Below are positions 15,318 to 25,136 of a DNA stretch of 64,000 bases, one piece after another (position 1 is the stretch's first letter; the number at the start of each line of letters is the position of its first letter). Under the pieces are notes generated by a model. The model was not told the DNA's origin, ran no database searches, and saw only the letters and a list, made by a program, of their open reading frames with translations. The stretch comes from Suilimivivens aceti (lineage in GTDB: Bacteria > Bacillota > Clostridia > Lachnospirales > Lachnospiraceae), in NCBI RefSeq assembly GCF_025567405.1, contig NZ_JAOQKJ010000002.1:1-64000 (forward strand). Direction: 5' to 3'. Made by a program: the position numbers and the translations under genes.

Positions 15318-17672
15318 ATGAAAAAATTTATGACAAAAGAAGGAAAGAGAATTCTGGCATTTCTGTGTGCAGGCCTGATGGTGGCTTCTCTTGCGGGCTG
15401 TGGTAAGAATAAGACACAGACAGATTCTGCACAGAAGGAATTTTACTATGTACCGACGTATAAGGACTTTAAAGCTGATGCCGAATATTTTTCGGCGATC
15501 CTCCAGAATGGAGATAAACTCCTGATGGTAGGAAATAAGTGGGATCAGGCTGTTGAAACGAGCAGCAATGCTTTGTTCCAGTATGATTTTTCAACAGAAG
15601 AGCTGCAGGAAAGATACCTGGATCTGCCGGAAAATGCATCTGTGCGGCAGAGCTTCCTGAATGAAGAAGGAAATCTGATAGCTGTTGTGGACTGGTATGA
15701 AGGCTCGCAGACTACAGCTGACGGTGATGAAGCAGTTGGTTTGGTAGATACTGAGGAAGCGGTTCTGCCAGATGAACCTATAGATCCCGGATTTACTGCA
15801 GGATCTGAAGCAGAGTATACTTATCATACAGATCTTTATGTGCTTTCCACAGAGGATGGATCTGTGATCAGCACAGAAAATTTTGATGTGCTGGATGAAA
15901 ACAGTTATATTCAGTATATGCTGACAGATGGAGAAGGTCTGATCTATCTGATAACAGACCAGTCGATCGAAGTTGTCAGTACACAGGGAGAGAAGAAAAC
16001 CAGTATCGATCTTTCGGGTAACTGGGTCAACAGTGCATTTACAGCAGGCGGAAAGATATATGTCTGCATGTGGGGTGGCGAAGGCTTTGAAATCTATCCG
16101 GTTGACAGCACGATAAAGACAATTGGAAGTCCCATAAAGAGTGATTCCCTGAATAAAAATTACGGACTTAATTTTTATGAAAATGATGGTACACAGGTGC
16201 TGGTAAGTGATGGAACTACGGTATATTCCTATGATCCTGCAGAAGATAAATCGGAAGCACTGTTTGACTGGCTTGACGCAGATATCAATTCAGATGATGT
16301 ACAGGATATCGGGAAACTGTCAGATGGCAGATATTATGTGTTGACACGGGCTTATTCCGGTGATTCTTCTTATGATGCCAGCTATTCACTGGTACTTCTC
16401 ACGAAGACCCCTGCTTCTGAGGTACAGCAGAAGGAGGAGATCACTGTTGGCGCACTGTATATCAATCAGGATCTTCGAAAAAATATCATTGATTTTAATA
16501 AGAGCAGTAATAAATATCACATTACAGTGAAATCCTATAATACAGATGATTATACGACAGGCGTGACTCAGTTCAATAATGATATTGTAAGCGGAACAGG
16601 TCCGGATATCATAGATATCACTAATATTGATTATAACCAGTATGCCAGCATGGGTGTATTTGAGGATCTTTATCCATATATGGACAAAGCCGGGATAAAT
16701 CGTTCTGATTATCTTGAAAACGTATTTAAGGCTTACGAAATAGATGGAAAACTTTATGCGGTCATTCCACAGTTTGTGATCAGCACGACCATGGTAAAAG
16801 CAAGTAAGCTCAGCAGTCCGGGATGGACCTTAAGCGAAATGCTGGATTTTGTAGAGCAGAATAATGTGGAGAATATCTTTGATTATGGAAGCAGGTCAAT
16901 GGTGTTCTATTACTGCATATATAATAATATGAATGAATTCATGAACTGGGAGACTGGAGAAAGCTCTTTTGATGGGGAAGATTTTGCCAGAGTACTGGAG
17001 TTTGCAGCAAAATTCCCGGATGATGAGGACATCAATTATTCTACTGAGGGTGATGGCATCAGTGCAAAGATCCGTGGAGATAAGGTGCTTCTGATGCAGA
17101 CCTCCTTTGATTCTGTGCAGGAATATCAGATGTATAATGGTTTGTTTGGAGAAAAGGTAAACTTTATCGGATATCCTGATGTGGACAGAAAGGGAAATAT
17201 GATCACCAGTACCAGTGGCAGTGTGGCCATCAACGCATCCTCAAAGCATAAAGATGGTGCATGGGCATTTGTGAGTACGCTGCTTTCTGATGAATATCAG
17301 GAGGGACTGGTAGCTGAGAACAGTATGTCTTATGGATTCCCGGTAAAGCGGTCTGCACTGGAAAAGCAGTTTGCAAAGGACATGGAAAAGGAATATACGA
17401 CCGATGCCAATGGCAACCAGGTAGAACAGATGAAGACGAGCTGGGGGTATGATGACTATGAAATGGATATTTATGCAGCAACCCAGGAAGAGATTGATGC
17501 AGTCAGGACTATTATTGAGTCGGCAGAGAAAGCATCCACATCTGTAAATGAGGAACTGATCAACATTATTACAGAAGAAACCGGTGCCTTCTTCAAGGGA
17601 CAGAAGTCAGCGAAGGAAACAGCTGATATTATCCAGAACCGGGTTCAGATCTATATGAAGGAGCATAGCTAA
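15318..17672 (+). CDS. Large extracellular solute-binding lipoprotein (family 1-like) with N-terminal propeller-like region
   Basis: The 784-aa protein has a lipoprotein signal with Cys28 in LAGC. Residues about 40-370 are repeating short beta-strand blocks rich in Asp/Gly and aromatic residues, reminiscent of a beta-propeller. From about 375 (ITVGALYINQDLRKNIIDFN) the sequence is a typical ABC solute-binding protein, with GPDIIDI and MGVFEDLYPYMD motifs. It is almost twice the length of ordinary sugar-binding proteins. It is followed at zero distance by two permeases, so it is probably their binding subunit. The last 40 residues closely resemble those of the second binding protein in this cluster. 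Ligand unknown; a carbohydrate is likely from the permease type. Confidence 0.82.
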   Translation: MKKFMTKEGKRILAFLCAGLMVASLAGCGKNKTQTDSAQKEFYYVPTYKDFKADAEYFSAILQNGDKLLMVGNKWDQAVETSSNALFQYDFSTEELQERYLDLPENASVRQSFLNEEGNLIAVVDWYEGSQTTADGDEAVGLVDTEEAVLPDEPIDPGFTAGSEAEYTYHTDLYVLSTEDGSVISTENFDVLDENSYIQYMLTDGEGLIYLITDQSIEVVSTQGEKKTSIDLSGNWVNSAFTAGGKIYVCMWGGEGFEIYPVDSTIKTIGSPIKSDSLNKNYGLNFYENDGTQVLVSDGTTVYSYDPAEDKSEALFDWLDADINSDDVQDIGKLSDGRYYVLTRAYSGDSSYDASYSLVLLTKTPASEVQQKEEITVGALYINQDLRKNIIDFNKSSNKYHITVKSYNTDDYTTGVTQFNNDIVSGTGPDIIDITNIDYNQYASMGVFEDLYPYMDKAGINRSDYLENVFKAYEIDGKLYAVIPQFVISTTMVKASKLSSPGWTLSEMLDFVEQNNVENIFDYGSRSMVFYYCIYNNMNEFMNWETGESSFDGEDFARVLEFAAKFPDDEDINYSTEGDGISAKIRGDKVLLMQTSFDSVQEYQMYNGLFGEKVNFIGYPDVDRKGNMITSTSGSVAINASSKHKDGAWAFVSTLLSDEYQEGLVAENSMSYGFPVKRSALEKQFAKDMEKEYTTDANGNQVEQMKTSWGYDDYEMDIYAATQEEIDAVRTIIESAEKASTSVNEELINIITEETGAFFKGQKSAKETADIIQNRVQIYMKEHS

Positions 17673-18593
17673 ATGCTGCACGGGCAGAAGGCAGAAAATA
17701 AGTCAAAAAAGAAGCATAATAAGCTGACACAGAGGGCAAGGCATGGCACACTGATCAGCTGGGGGTATCTTTCCCCCAGCCTGACCGGTGTATTGCTGTT
17801 TTTTGTATTACCCTTTTTTGTTGTCATTTATTATTCCATGGTGGACAATCCTATTAATCATGAGTTTGTATTTCTGGATAATTTCGTAAAAGTGGCAACC
17901 AACAAGGCATTTCAGCAGGCAGCAGCCAATACCATGAAATTTTCTCTGGTAGCAGTGCCGCTTGCTGTAATCCTTTCCCTGCTCCTTGCCATGATGCTGG
18001 ACTTTAAGATTCCTTTCAGGAGCCAGTTCAGGACTTTTTTCTTAAGTCCCATGATGGTGCCTGTGGCATCGGTTATCCTGATCTGGCAGGTGCTGTTTCA
18101 TTATAACGGCATTGCCAACGACTTTATTGGGCTGTTTGGAGCAGACAAGATAGACTGGCTGAAATCTTCCCATGCGCAGGTGGTTATCGTCATCCTGTTT
18201 CTTTGGAAAAATCTTGGCTATAATATGATCCTGTTTATGGCAGCTCTTTCCAGTATCCCAAAGGATATTCTGGAGGTAGCAGTGCTGGAGAGTGCCACGC
18301 AAAGGCAGATATTCTGGTATATCAAGATACGGTATCTGTCTTCCACGATTTTATTTGTAACGATTATGTCCCTGATAAATTCCTTCAAGGTTTTCAGGGA
18401 AATCTATCTGCTGACAGGAAACTATCCTTATGACACGATTTATATGATGCAGCATTTTATGAACAATGCGTTCAGCCAGCTTGATTATCAGAAGCTGTCG
18501 GCTGCAGCAATATTGATGTCAATTGTCATGGTTATTATCATAGGAGTATTGTTTCTGACGGAAAATTATTTTGGAAAGGATGTGGAGGGCTGA
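17673..18593 (+). CDS. ABC transporter permease, MalF/UgpA type
   Basis: A 306-aa inner-membrane protein with about six helices, starting on the base after the lipoprotein's stop codon. It belongs to the sugar-permease group (COG1175-like): GYLSPSLTGVLLFFVLPF at the N terminus, then the ATPase-contact EAA loop. That loop reads SIPKDILEVAVLESATQRQIF where the norm is EAAxxDGAxxxxxF, so the usual Asp-Gly is replaced by Glu-Ser. It pairs with the following MalG-type permease. No ATPase gene is nearby; Firmicutes sugar importers often use a shared MsmX-type ATPase encoded elsewhere. Confidence 0.88.
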   Translation: MLHGQKAENKSKKKHNKLTQRARHGTLISWGYLSPSLTGVLLFFVLPFFVVIYYSMVDNPINHEFVFLDNFVKVATNKAFQQAAANTMKFSLVAVPLAVILSLLLAMMLDFKIPFRSQFRTFFLSPMMVPVASVILIWQVLFHYNGIANDFIGLFGADKIDWLKSSHAQVVIVILFLWKNLGYNMILFMAALSSIPKDILEVAVLESATQRQIFWYIKIRYLSSTILFVTIMSLINSFKVFREIYLLTGNYPYDTIYMMQHFMNNAFSQLDYQKLSAAAILMSIVMVIIIGVLFLTENYFGKDVEG

Positions 18594-19549
18594 TGAATAG
18601 TAACAGACACTCATCCAGAGTATGGAATCCGGCAGAAAGAAGAGCCAGAAGGAACAACAGAAAAAAGCGAAGGAGACTGATCGTCAAGACAGCGCTGATC
18701 ACCATGTTTGCTGCCTGCTTCGCTGTTCTTTTCCTGATGCCGATCGTATTGACAGTGACCAATTCCTTTATGTCTGCTTCTGAGATATCAGCCAATTATG
18801 GACAGGTCTTTGCCACATCGGATACAGGAGGTAAAACCTATATAGCCAGCAAGGTAAACCTGAAATTTATTCCGGATATGGTATCCTTCAGCCAGTATAT
18901 CACAGTGCTGTTCAAGAGTCCGGAATATCTGTTCAAGTTTTGGAATTCAGTGATTCTTGTAGTACCGATCGTGATCTTCCAGCTGCTGGTAGCAGCAGGA
19001 GCCTCCTATGGATTTGCCAGATACAGAGGCAGGCTGAAGGAAATCATTTTTTTTGTTTATATTATCCTGATGCTGATGCCGTATCAGGTAACGCTGGTAC
19101 CAAACTATCTGGTCAGTGAATGGCTGAATATACTGGATACCAGGTGGGCTATCTGGCTGCCGGGTATTTTTTCTCCCTTTGCGGTATTCCTTCTGACCAA
19201 GTATATGAGAAGGATCCCGGAATCGGTGATGGAGGCAGCGCAGATCGACGGAGCAGGAGAATGGCAGATTTTTAAAAGCATATGTATGCCTCTCTGTAAA
19301 GGATCGCTGTGCTCGGTAGCAATCCTGATCTTTATTGATTATTGGAATATGGTAGAGCAGCCGCTGATCCTTCTGTCGGATACAGAAATGCACCCGCTGT
19401 CCGTATTCCTGTCGAAGATCAATGAGGGAGAAGTAGGACTGGCCTTTGCTGTTGCAACGATTTATATGGTACCGCCAATCCTGGTATTTCTGTATGGTGA
19501 AGATTATCTTGTAGAGGGAATCACTTATCAGGGTGGAATTAAGGGATAA
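18593..19549 (+). CDS. ABC transporter permease, MalG/UgpE type
   Basis: A 318-aa permease with the canonical EAA loop (EAAQIDGAGEWQIF) and about six membrane helices. A basic N-terminal tail precedes the first helix, and a sizeable external loop follows it (roughly residues 60-100). The start overlaps the previous gene's stop by one base (TGATG). With its partner it should form the membrane channel fed by the lipoprotein upstream. It is more canonical than the MalF-type partner at the ATPase contact site. Confidence 0.88.
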   Translation: MNSNRHSSRVWNPAERRARRNNRKKRRRLIVKTALITMFAACFAVLFLMPIVLTVTNSFMSASEISANYGQVFATSDTGGKTYIASKVNLKFIPDMVSFSQYITVLFKSPEYLFKFWNSVILVVPIVIFQLLVAAGASYGFARYRGRLKEIIFFVYIILMLMPYQVTLVPNYLVSEWLNILDTRWAIWLPGIFSPFAVFLLTKYMRRIPESVMEAAQIDGAGEWQIFKSICMPLCKGSLCSVAILIFIDYWNMVEQPLILLSDTEMHPLSVFLSKINEGEVGLAFAVATIYMVPPILVFLYGEDYLVEGITYQGGIKG

Positions 19550-19601
19550 TAAATAATATTTCAGATAGATGCCGTTTAATGCGGCAGAATGTGAGGATAA
19601 A

Positions 19602-21680
19602 ATGGACGAAAAAACAGCTTCCAAACGAAGAGACTGGGTGAAGAATGCCGCGATCATTTTTCTTGCGGTAATGCTTGTACTTACCTTTTTTTCTAATACG
19701 ATCATGAATTATTCACTGCCGGAGGTCGCTACCCAGTATGTGCAGAGAGGAACTATCACAGCCAAGGTACGTGGAACCGGTACGGTAGAAGCCACAGATC
19801 CCTATAATGTAATGGTCAAGGAGTCCCGTGTCATCAGCAGTGTAGCGGTAAAACAGGGAGATACGGTAGAGAAGGATCAGGTCATTTATTATCTGGAGGA
19901 TGCAGAGAGTGACGAGCTGAAAAAAGCAGAGGATGAGCTGGAGGATCTGGAGCTTGCTTATATGAAGGGACTTTTTGGAGGAACGATTTCTCCGGAGATT
20001 ATCAATAAGGTGGCAAGCGGCAGGACGGATACCTTTGCAACTTATCAGGCAAAGGTGACAGATATGGTAAATCGTCTGGAGGCGGCCAAGGCAAGGGTGG
20101 ATGAGTGCCAGAAAAATGTGGATGCACTCACGCTGCAGAGCACCAAGGACACCAACAATGCCACGGTCAATACCAAGCCGGATGAATTGAACCGGGATCA
20201 GGCAACCACCGATCTGGCAAGTGCACAGGAACGCTTTGAAAGGGATAAGGCAGAGACGATTGCAGAGCTGAATGCACAGATCTCAGAGCTGACATCCCAA
20301 ATTTCAGATTTAGAAAAACTGATTTCAAATGCACAGTCATCAGCAGGAGGAGCAGCTGGAACGAATCCAAACCCGAGTGCGTCACCAACAGTTGCACCAA
20401 ATTCTTATAATGCACAGAAAGCAACGGCTGTAGGAAATTTATATGATAAGATGAAACTCATTTTCGATGCTGCAGCTCTAGATAAAGACATTGATACATC
20501 AAAAATAATACCTGGTGACAGAAAAGTTGATACATTTGAGAATGTTCAAACAACATTATCAACAACAAAAACAGCATTTAATCAGCTCCAGACAGCTATA
20601 TATAATGCTACAGGAAATAAAGCAGAAAGTTATACCACTTTATTTGCAGATTATAATGCAGCGTTGATTAATGTTGAAAATATTGAAAAAAACAGTTCGG
20701 ATTTAAATAATTACACAAATAATCAGGCAACCCTAGCCGATAAGAAAGCAAAGCTTGCGAAGCTTCAGCAGGAGCTTGCTGAAGTCCAGGCAATCACAGC
20801 CTCTTCAGATGGTGGCGTGCAGGATGCACAGAATCGTTTAATTCAGGCAAACCGGAATATCTCTGAGATCACGGCTGCCAACAGTCAGGCAAGCGTTGCG
20901 TGGCAGAATAGGCTGGCAGATGCCAATGCGGCTTTGAAGGCGGCGCAGGCGGTTTATGATCTGTTAAAGCAGGAACAGACCGAGCTTGCGGCAGATATTA
21001 ATGCAGAACTGGATCTGTCCAAGGCAAGTAAGGATATTCAGGAGAAAAAGGATGAAATTGCGAAACTGAAGGAGAAGTCAGAGGGCAGTGCCATTGTAGC
21101 ACCGGTAGCCGGTACGATTTCAAATCTTGCCTATGTGGCAGGAGAGACGACAAAGCCGGAGGAGGCTGCAGCGGTTATACAGGTAGACGGTAAGGGCTAT
21201 ACGGTAAGCTTTTCTGTCACAAACGAGCAGTCCAAGAAGGTACAGGTAGGAGATGTGGGAGAGCTGCAGAACGCCTGGTATTATGATGATGCCATGGTGA
21301 CACTGGCTGCTATCAAGCCGGATCCGGAAAGCAACGGACAGAAGAAGCTGCTTGTCTTTAATGTGACAGGAAGCAGTATCCAGGCCGGACAGTCCTTAAA
21401 TATCTCTGTAGGACAGAGAAGTGCGGAATATGAACTGACTGTACCTAACAGTGCTATCAGAGAAGATAAGAATGGTAAATTTATTCTGATCGTCGAGTCA
21501 AAGAGCGGGCCGATCAGCAACCGTTATATAGCGACGAGAGTAGATGTGGAGGTGCTGGCTTCCGATGATAACAACACAGCGATCTCAGCCGGACTTTATG
21601 GCTATGAATATGTGATCACCACATCCACAAAGCCTGTTGAGGCAGGCAAGCAGGTACGTCTAAACGAAAATAACAGTTAA
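19602..21680 (+). CDS. HlyD-like membrane fusion protein with enlarged coiled-coil hairpin
   Basis: The 692-aa protein has an N-terminal membrane anchor (about 17-37), a first lipoyl half (GTGTVEATDPYNVMV, then VKQGDTVEKDQVIYYLED), a very long helical hairpin (about 100-490), the second lipoyl half (SAIVAPVAGTISNLAY) and a beta-barrel/membrane-proximal region to the end. This is the RND/MacA-type adaptor architecture that normally links an exporter to the envelope. About residues 247-381 form an insert with a Pro/Ser linker and clearly AT-richer DNA than the flanks. The ATG at 19602 follows GAGG at 19593-19596; the upstream ATG at 19569 has no site. Its presence inside a sugar-importer operon is unusual. 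Confidence 0.82.
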   Translation: MDEKTASKRRDWVKNAAIIFLAVMLVLTFFSNTIMNYSLPEVATQYVQRGTITAKVRGTGTVEATDPYNVMVKESRVISSVAVKQGDTVEKDQVIYYLEDAESDELKKAEDELEDLELAYMKGLFGGTISPEIINKVASGRTDTFATYQAKVTDMVNRLEAAKARVDECQKNVDALTLQSTKDTNNATVNTKPDELNRDQATTDLASAQERFERDKAETIAELNAQISELTSQISDLEKLISNAQSSAGGAAGTNPNPSASPTVAPNSYNAQKATAVGNLYDKMKLIFDAAALDKDIDTSKIIPGDRKVDTFENVQTTLSTTKTAFNQLQTAIYNATGNKAESYTTLFADYNAALINVENIEKNSSDLNNYTNNQATLADKKAKLAKLQQELAEVQAITASSDGGVQDAQNRLIQANRNISEITAANSQASVAWQNRLADANAALKAAQAVYDLLKQEQTELAADINAELDLSKASKDIQEKKDEIAKLKEKSEGSAIVAPVAGTISNLAYVAGETTKPEEAAAVIQVDGKGYTVSFSVTNEQSKKVQVGDVGELQNAWYYDDAMVTLAAIKPDPESNGQKKLLVFNVTGSSIQAGQSLNISVGQRSAEYELTVPNSAIREDKNGKFILIVESKSGPISNRYIATRVDVEVLASDDNNTAISAGLYGYEYVITTSTKPVEAGKQVRLNENNS

Positions 21681-21693
21681 AAAGGAGAATACA

Positions 21694-22803
21694 GTGGCAG
21701 GCTTGAAAAATTTTCTGAAGCGTTTGTCAGCAGCACAGATCATCTTTTCCCTGATCGCGGTGATTTCACTGATCCTGTATCTGATCCTGACGCTGTGGTG
21801 GAGGGGTCAGGAAAAAAAACTGACAGACCAGCAGGCAGCGGACAGATGGGGCGGCAGGGAATATGCACAGGTGAGCTGCTTTGTGACAAGAGATGTAACA
21901 CTGGATGACTTCAGCATCCGTAATTTTGAAAATCAGCTTACGACGGCTCTTGCGGATGTAGCAGTGACACTGGATGAGGAAGAGGGAAGCGTACAGGGAA
22001 ACCAGCAGGAAACAGAAGAATCAAAAAGACTGTTTATTGATGCCTATAGTGCACCGGGAAAGATCACACTGGTCAGTGAACAGGCAACACTGGAAGCAGA
22101 TGCAATCGGCATAGGAAATGATTTCTTTTATTTTCATCCACTGCAGCTTGTGGATGGCCGGTATTTCTCGGAAAATGAGCTGATGACAGATTATGTGATC
22201 ATTGATGAGGATGCTGCGTGGCAGCTTTTTGGTTCCAATGAGATCTCAGGAATGACAGTAACTATCGGTGGGGTACCACATACCATTGCCGGTGTGGTGA
22301 AGCGGGATGAAAGCCGGATGGCAAAGAATGCCGGATTGACAAAAACGCTTGTTTATGTTTCTGCAGAAACACTGGAAGACTATGGAACCAGTGAAGGCGT
22401 GAACTGCTATGAGGTAGCAGCACCGAATCCGGTAAAGGGATTTCTGGCAAAGACTGTACGGGAAAAGTTTGGGCCTACGGAGGAGCAGATGAAGGTAGTG
22501 GAGAATTCCTCCAGGTATACAGTGGAAGCCATGATTCCGGTGATCCTTGATTTCGGGACAAGATCCATGCAGAATGCGGCGATTCATTATCCCTATTTCG
22601 AGAATATTGCAAGGGGCTATGAGGACATCAGGGCAGTTGTCCTGATCTTCCAGTTCCTGTTTCTGCTGATTCCCGGTGTTATTATTCTGGTATTCCTGAT
22701 CATAAAATGGAAACACAGAAAATATACTACCAGGGATCTGATTTATATCCTGATGGATAAAAAAGACAAAGCACTGGAAAAAGCAAGGGTTTTTAAACGG
22801 TAA
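21694..22803 (+). CDS. MacB periplasmic-core-like membrane protein with only two helices
   Basis: A 369-aa protein with one membrane helix near the N terminus (about 16-37), a ~260-residue external region resembling the periplasmic core of MacB/FtsX-type permeases (e.g. VDGRYFSENELMTDYVIIDEDAAWQLFGSNE-like segment and ITIGGVPHTIAGVVKR-like strand near residues 150-210), and one helix near the end (about 312-336) followed by a basic tail. True MacB permeases have four helices, three of them after the core, so the transport FtsX segment is missing here. It starts at GTG 21694 after AAGGAGA and lies 13 bases from the adaptor gene, so the two are likely partners. No ATPase is encoded with it. Confidence 0.65.
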   Translation: MAGLKNFLKRLSAAQIIFSLIAVISLILYLILTLWWRGQEKKLTDQQAADRWGGREYAQVSCFVTRDVTLDDFSIRNFENQLTTALADVAVTLDEEEGSVQGNQQETEESKRLFIDAYSAPGKITLVSEQATLEADAIGIGNDFFYFHPLQLVDGRYFSENELMTDYVIIDEDAAWQLFGSNEISGMTVTIGGVPHTIAGVVKRDESRMAKNAGLTKTLVYVSAETLEDYGTSEGVNCYEVAAPNPVKGFLAKTVREKFGPTEEQMKVVENSSRYTVEAMIPVILDFGTRSMQNAAIHYPYFENIARGYEDIRAVVLIFQFLFLLIPGVIILVFLIIKWKHRKYTTRDLIYILMDKKDKALEKARVFKR

Positions 22804-22815
22804 GGAGGGAGAATT

Positions 22816-25095
22816 ATGAAGAGGAGAATTGTAGCAGCAGGAATGGCAGCTGTCATGATGCTGATGGCACTCAGCGGCTGTGGAAAGAGTAAGGATGGTG
22901 GTAACAGTGAGGCGGCGGCATCCAGCAAGAATTATGTGTATAAAGTGACGGATGTAAATGTTGATTTTGGAAATGACAGTATTCCGACACTGTTTGGTAA
23001 AGCTGATACACTGATGGCTTATGGTTATGATTATGGAAAAGAAGGCGAGATGACTGTACATTTTGCCAGCCTTGATGAAAATGGTGACATAATAAAGAAA
23101 ATGGCACTGGATATAGAGGATAATGTCAGTATAAATAATCCGGCCTGTGATAAAGAGGGAAATATTTACTATGTGAAGGATGTTTATGCAACAGAGCCGG
23201 ATGAAAATGATAATTATATGGATACGTATTATCTTGAGAAGATCAATATGGATGGAGAACAGCTTTTCAGCATCTGTATTAATGAGCTGCCGGATGTACA
23301 AAAACAGATAACAGAAAATGGCGGCTGGCTTTATATGGGCAGTATTATGATCTATCAGGATATTATTTATGCACAGATCATGGATAATATATGTCTGTTC
23401 GATCAGAATGGTAATTATCAGAAAATGATTGTAACAGGTGACAAGGAAAATGTGGTTGATGTTAGTAATATATATACTCTTGCAAGCGGTAAGGTGGCCG
23501 GGATTAGCTGGGATGATAATGGAGTAAATATTGGCTATGTTGACATGAATACGGGAACTCTGACAGATACGACCAAGCTTCCCGGTTACTCCTATGACTA
23601 TTCCATTTATCCGGGCAATAGCAAATATGAGCTGTTTCTTGTAAATTCGATTGGATTATACGGATACAATATGGGTGATACGGAAACACAGCTTCTGATG
23701 AATTTTGTAGATTCAGACATAGCGGGTTATTCTGTTTACAATGTGATCAGTATCAATGAGGATGAATTTTTTGCCATGTATGATGCAGAGGATGGAAATG
23801 CACTGGGAAGATTTACCAAGGTGCCTCCGTCAGAGGTTAAGGACAAAAAGACTCTGGTCCTTGCCTGCAATGGAATCGATTATGATGTAAGAAACAATAT
23901 CGTAAAATTCAACAAGAACAATGATGAGTACCGCATTACAATCCAGGATTATGCAGCATTGTACAATACGGAAGATGATTATCAGGCTGGCCTTAACCGT
24001 CTGAATGCAGATATCGTTTCCGGAAAAATCCCAGATATTCTGGTTATTGATGATAATATGCCAGTGGAAAGCTATGTTTCCAAAGGCTTGTTTGAGGATC
24101 TGAAGCCTTATATCGAAAAGGATGAGGGACTTGACATTAATAATTTCATGCCCAATATTCTGGATGCCTTTTCTGTAGATGGTAAGCTGTACCGTCTGGT
24201 GCCTTCTTATATGATCAGTACACTGATCGCAAAAACTTCTCTGGTCGGGGAAGAGAGAGGCTGGACAATCGGAGAGGTAAACCAGCTCATGAGCGGAATG
24301 CCTGCCGGTACCAGCTTCCTTCCGAACATGGATAGGGAAAGAATGCTTCTTAACTGCATGACTATGGCAGGAAATCAGTTCCTTGATTTTGATGCTGGTA
24401 CCTGTAATTTTGATTCAGATGCCTTCATAGAGATGCTGGAATTCTTAAAGCAGTTTCCAGAGCAGACAGATGATACGGTTTATGATGATTCCTATTGGGA
24501 AAGCTATGACACCATGTGGAGAGAAAACAGGGCAATAGCCATGTCCTACAGTCTGAGCGGGTTCAAGGATTATAATTATACCAAGAAGGGAACCTTCGGA
24601 GAAGATATCACACTGATCGGTTTTCCCTCCAGCAATGAGGACGGATCCTCTATTATGCCGGCCATGCAGCTTGCCATGTCTTCCAAATCAGCTAATAAAG
24701 AGGGTGCCTGGCAGTTTATGAGAGGGTATCTGACAGATGAATATCAGGATGAAATCACCTATGGATTTCCGGTAAGCATCAGGGCACTGGATGCCATGGG
24801 GGAGAAGGCTATGAAGGTGGATACCTATATTGATGAAAATGGAAATGAAGTGGAAAGCCCCGATTATTATTACATGAATGGTGTTGATGTGGAAATTAAG
24901 CCAATGACGCAGGAAGAAGTAGAGAATCTGAAGCAGATGTTGTATACTTTTAATCAGGTATATACTTATGATCAGGAACTTATGAATATTATTTCTGAAG
25001 AGTCAGCAGCATTTTTCAGCGGACAGAAGAACGCGAGGGATGTGGCATCAATCATCCAGAGCCGCGTGCAGATCTATGTAAATGAAAACCGTTAA
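22816..25095 (+). CDS. Second large solute-binding lipoprotein, paralogue of the first
   Basis: A 759-aa protein with a lipoprotein signal (Cys22 in LSGC), an N-terminal propeller-like half (about 35-345) and a C-terminal solute-binding domain (from KKTLVLACNGIDYDVRNNIV onward). It shares architecture and the C-terminal motif (xxRVQIYxxEx after FFxGQKxAxxxAxII) with the lipoprotein at 15318-17672, so the two arose by duplication. It lies 12 bases after the MacB-like gene, with GGAGGGAG as ribosome site. It may bind a second ligand for the same permeases or act as an external sensor for the diguanylate cyclase downstream; both ideas are inference. Confidence 0.8.
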   Translation: MKRRIVAAGMAAVMMLMALSGCGKSKDGGNSEAAASSKNYVYKVTDVNVDFGNDSIPTLFGKADTLMAYGYDYGKEGEMTVHFASLDENGDIIKKMALDIEDNVSINNPACDKEGNIYYVKDVYATEPDENDNYMDTYYLEKINMDGEQLFSICINELPDVQKQITENGGWLYMGSIMIYQDIIYAQIMDNICLFDQNGNYQKMIVTGDKENVVDVSNIYTLASGKVAGISWDDNGVNIGYVDMNTGTLTDTTKLPGYSYDYSIYPGNSKYELFLVNSIGLYGYNMGDTETQLLMNFVDSDIAGYSVYNVISINEDEFFAMYDAEDGNALGRFTKVPPSEVKDKKTLVLACNGIDYDVRNNIVKFNKNNDEYRITIQDYAALYNTEDDYQAGLNRLNADIVSGKIPDILVIDDNMPVESYVSKGLFEDLKPYIEKDEGLDINNFMPNILDAFSVDGKLYRLVPSYMISTLIAKTSLVGEERGWTIGEVNQLMSGMPAGTSFLPNMDRERMLLNCMTMAGNQFLDFDAGTCNFDSDAFIEMLEFLKQFPEQTDDTVYDDSYWESYDTMWRENRAIAMSYSLSGFKDYNYTKKGTFGEDITLIGFPSSNEDGSSIMPAMQLAMSSKSANKEGAWQFMRGYLTDEYQDEITYGFPVSIRALDAMGEKAMKVDTYIDENGNEVESPDYYYMNGVDVEIKPMTQEEVENLKQMLYTFNQVYTYDQELMNIISEESAAFFSGQKNARDVASIIQSRVQIYVNENR

Positions 25096-25136
25096 CAGAA
25101 GATGTCTGACTAACCTTACAGAAAAGAGGAATGTCT

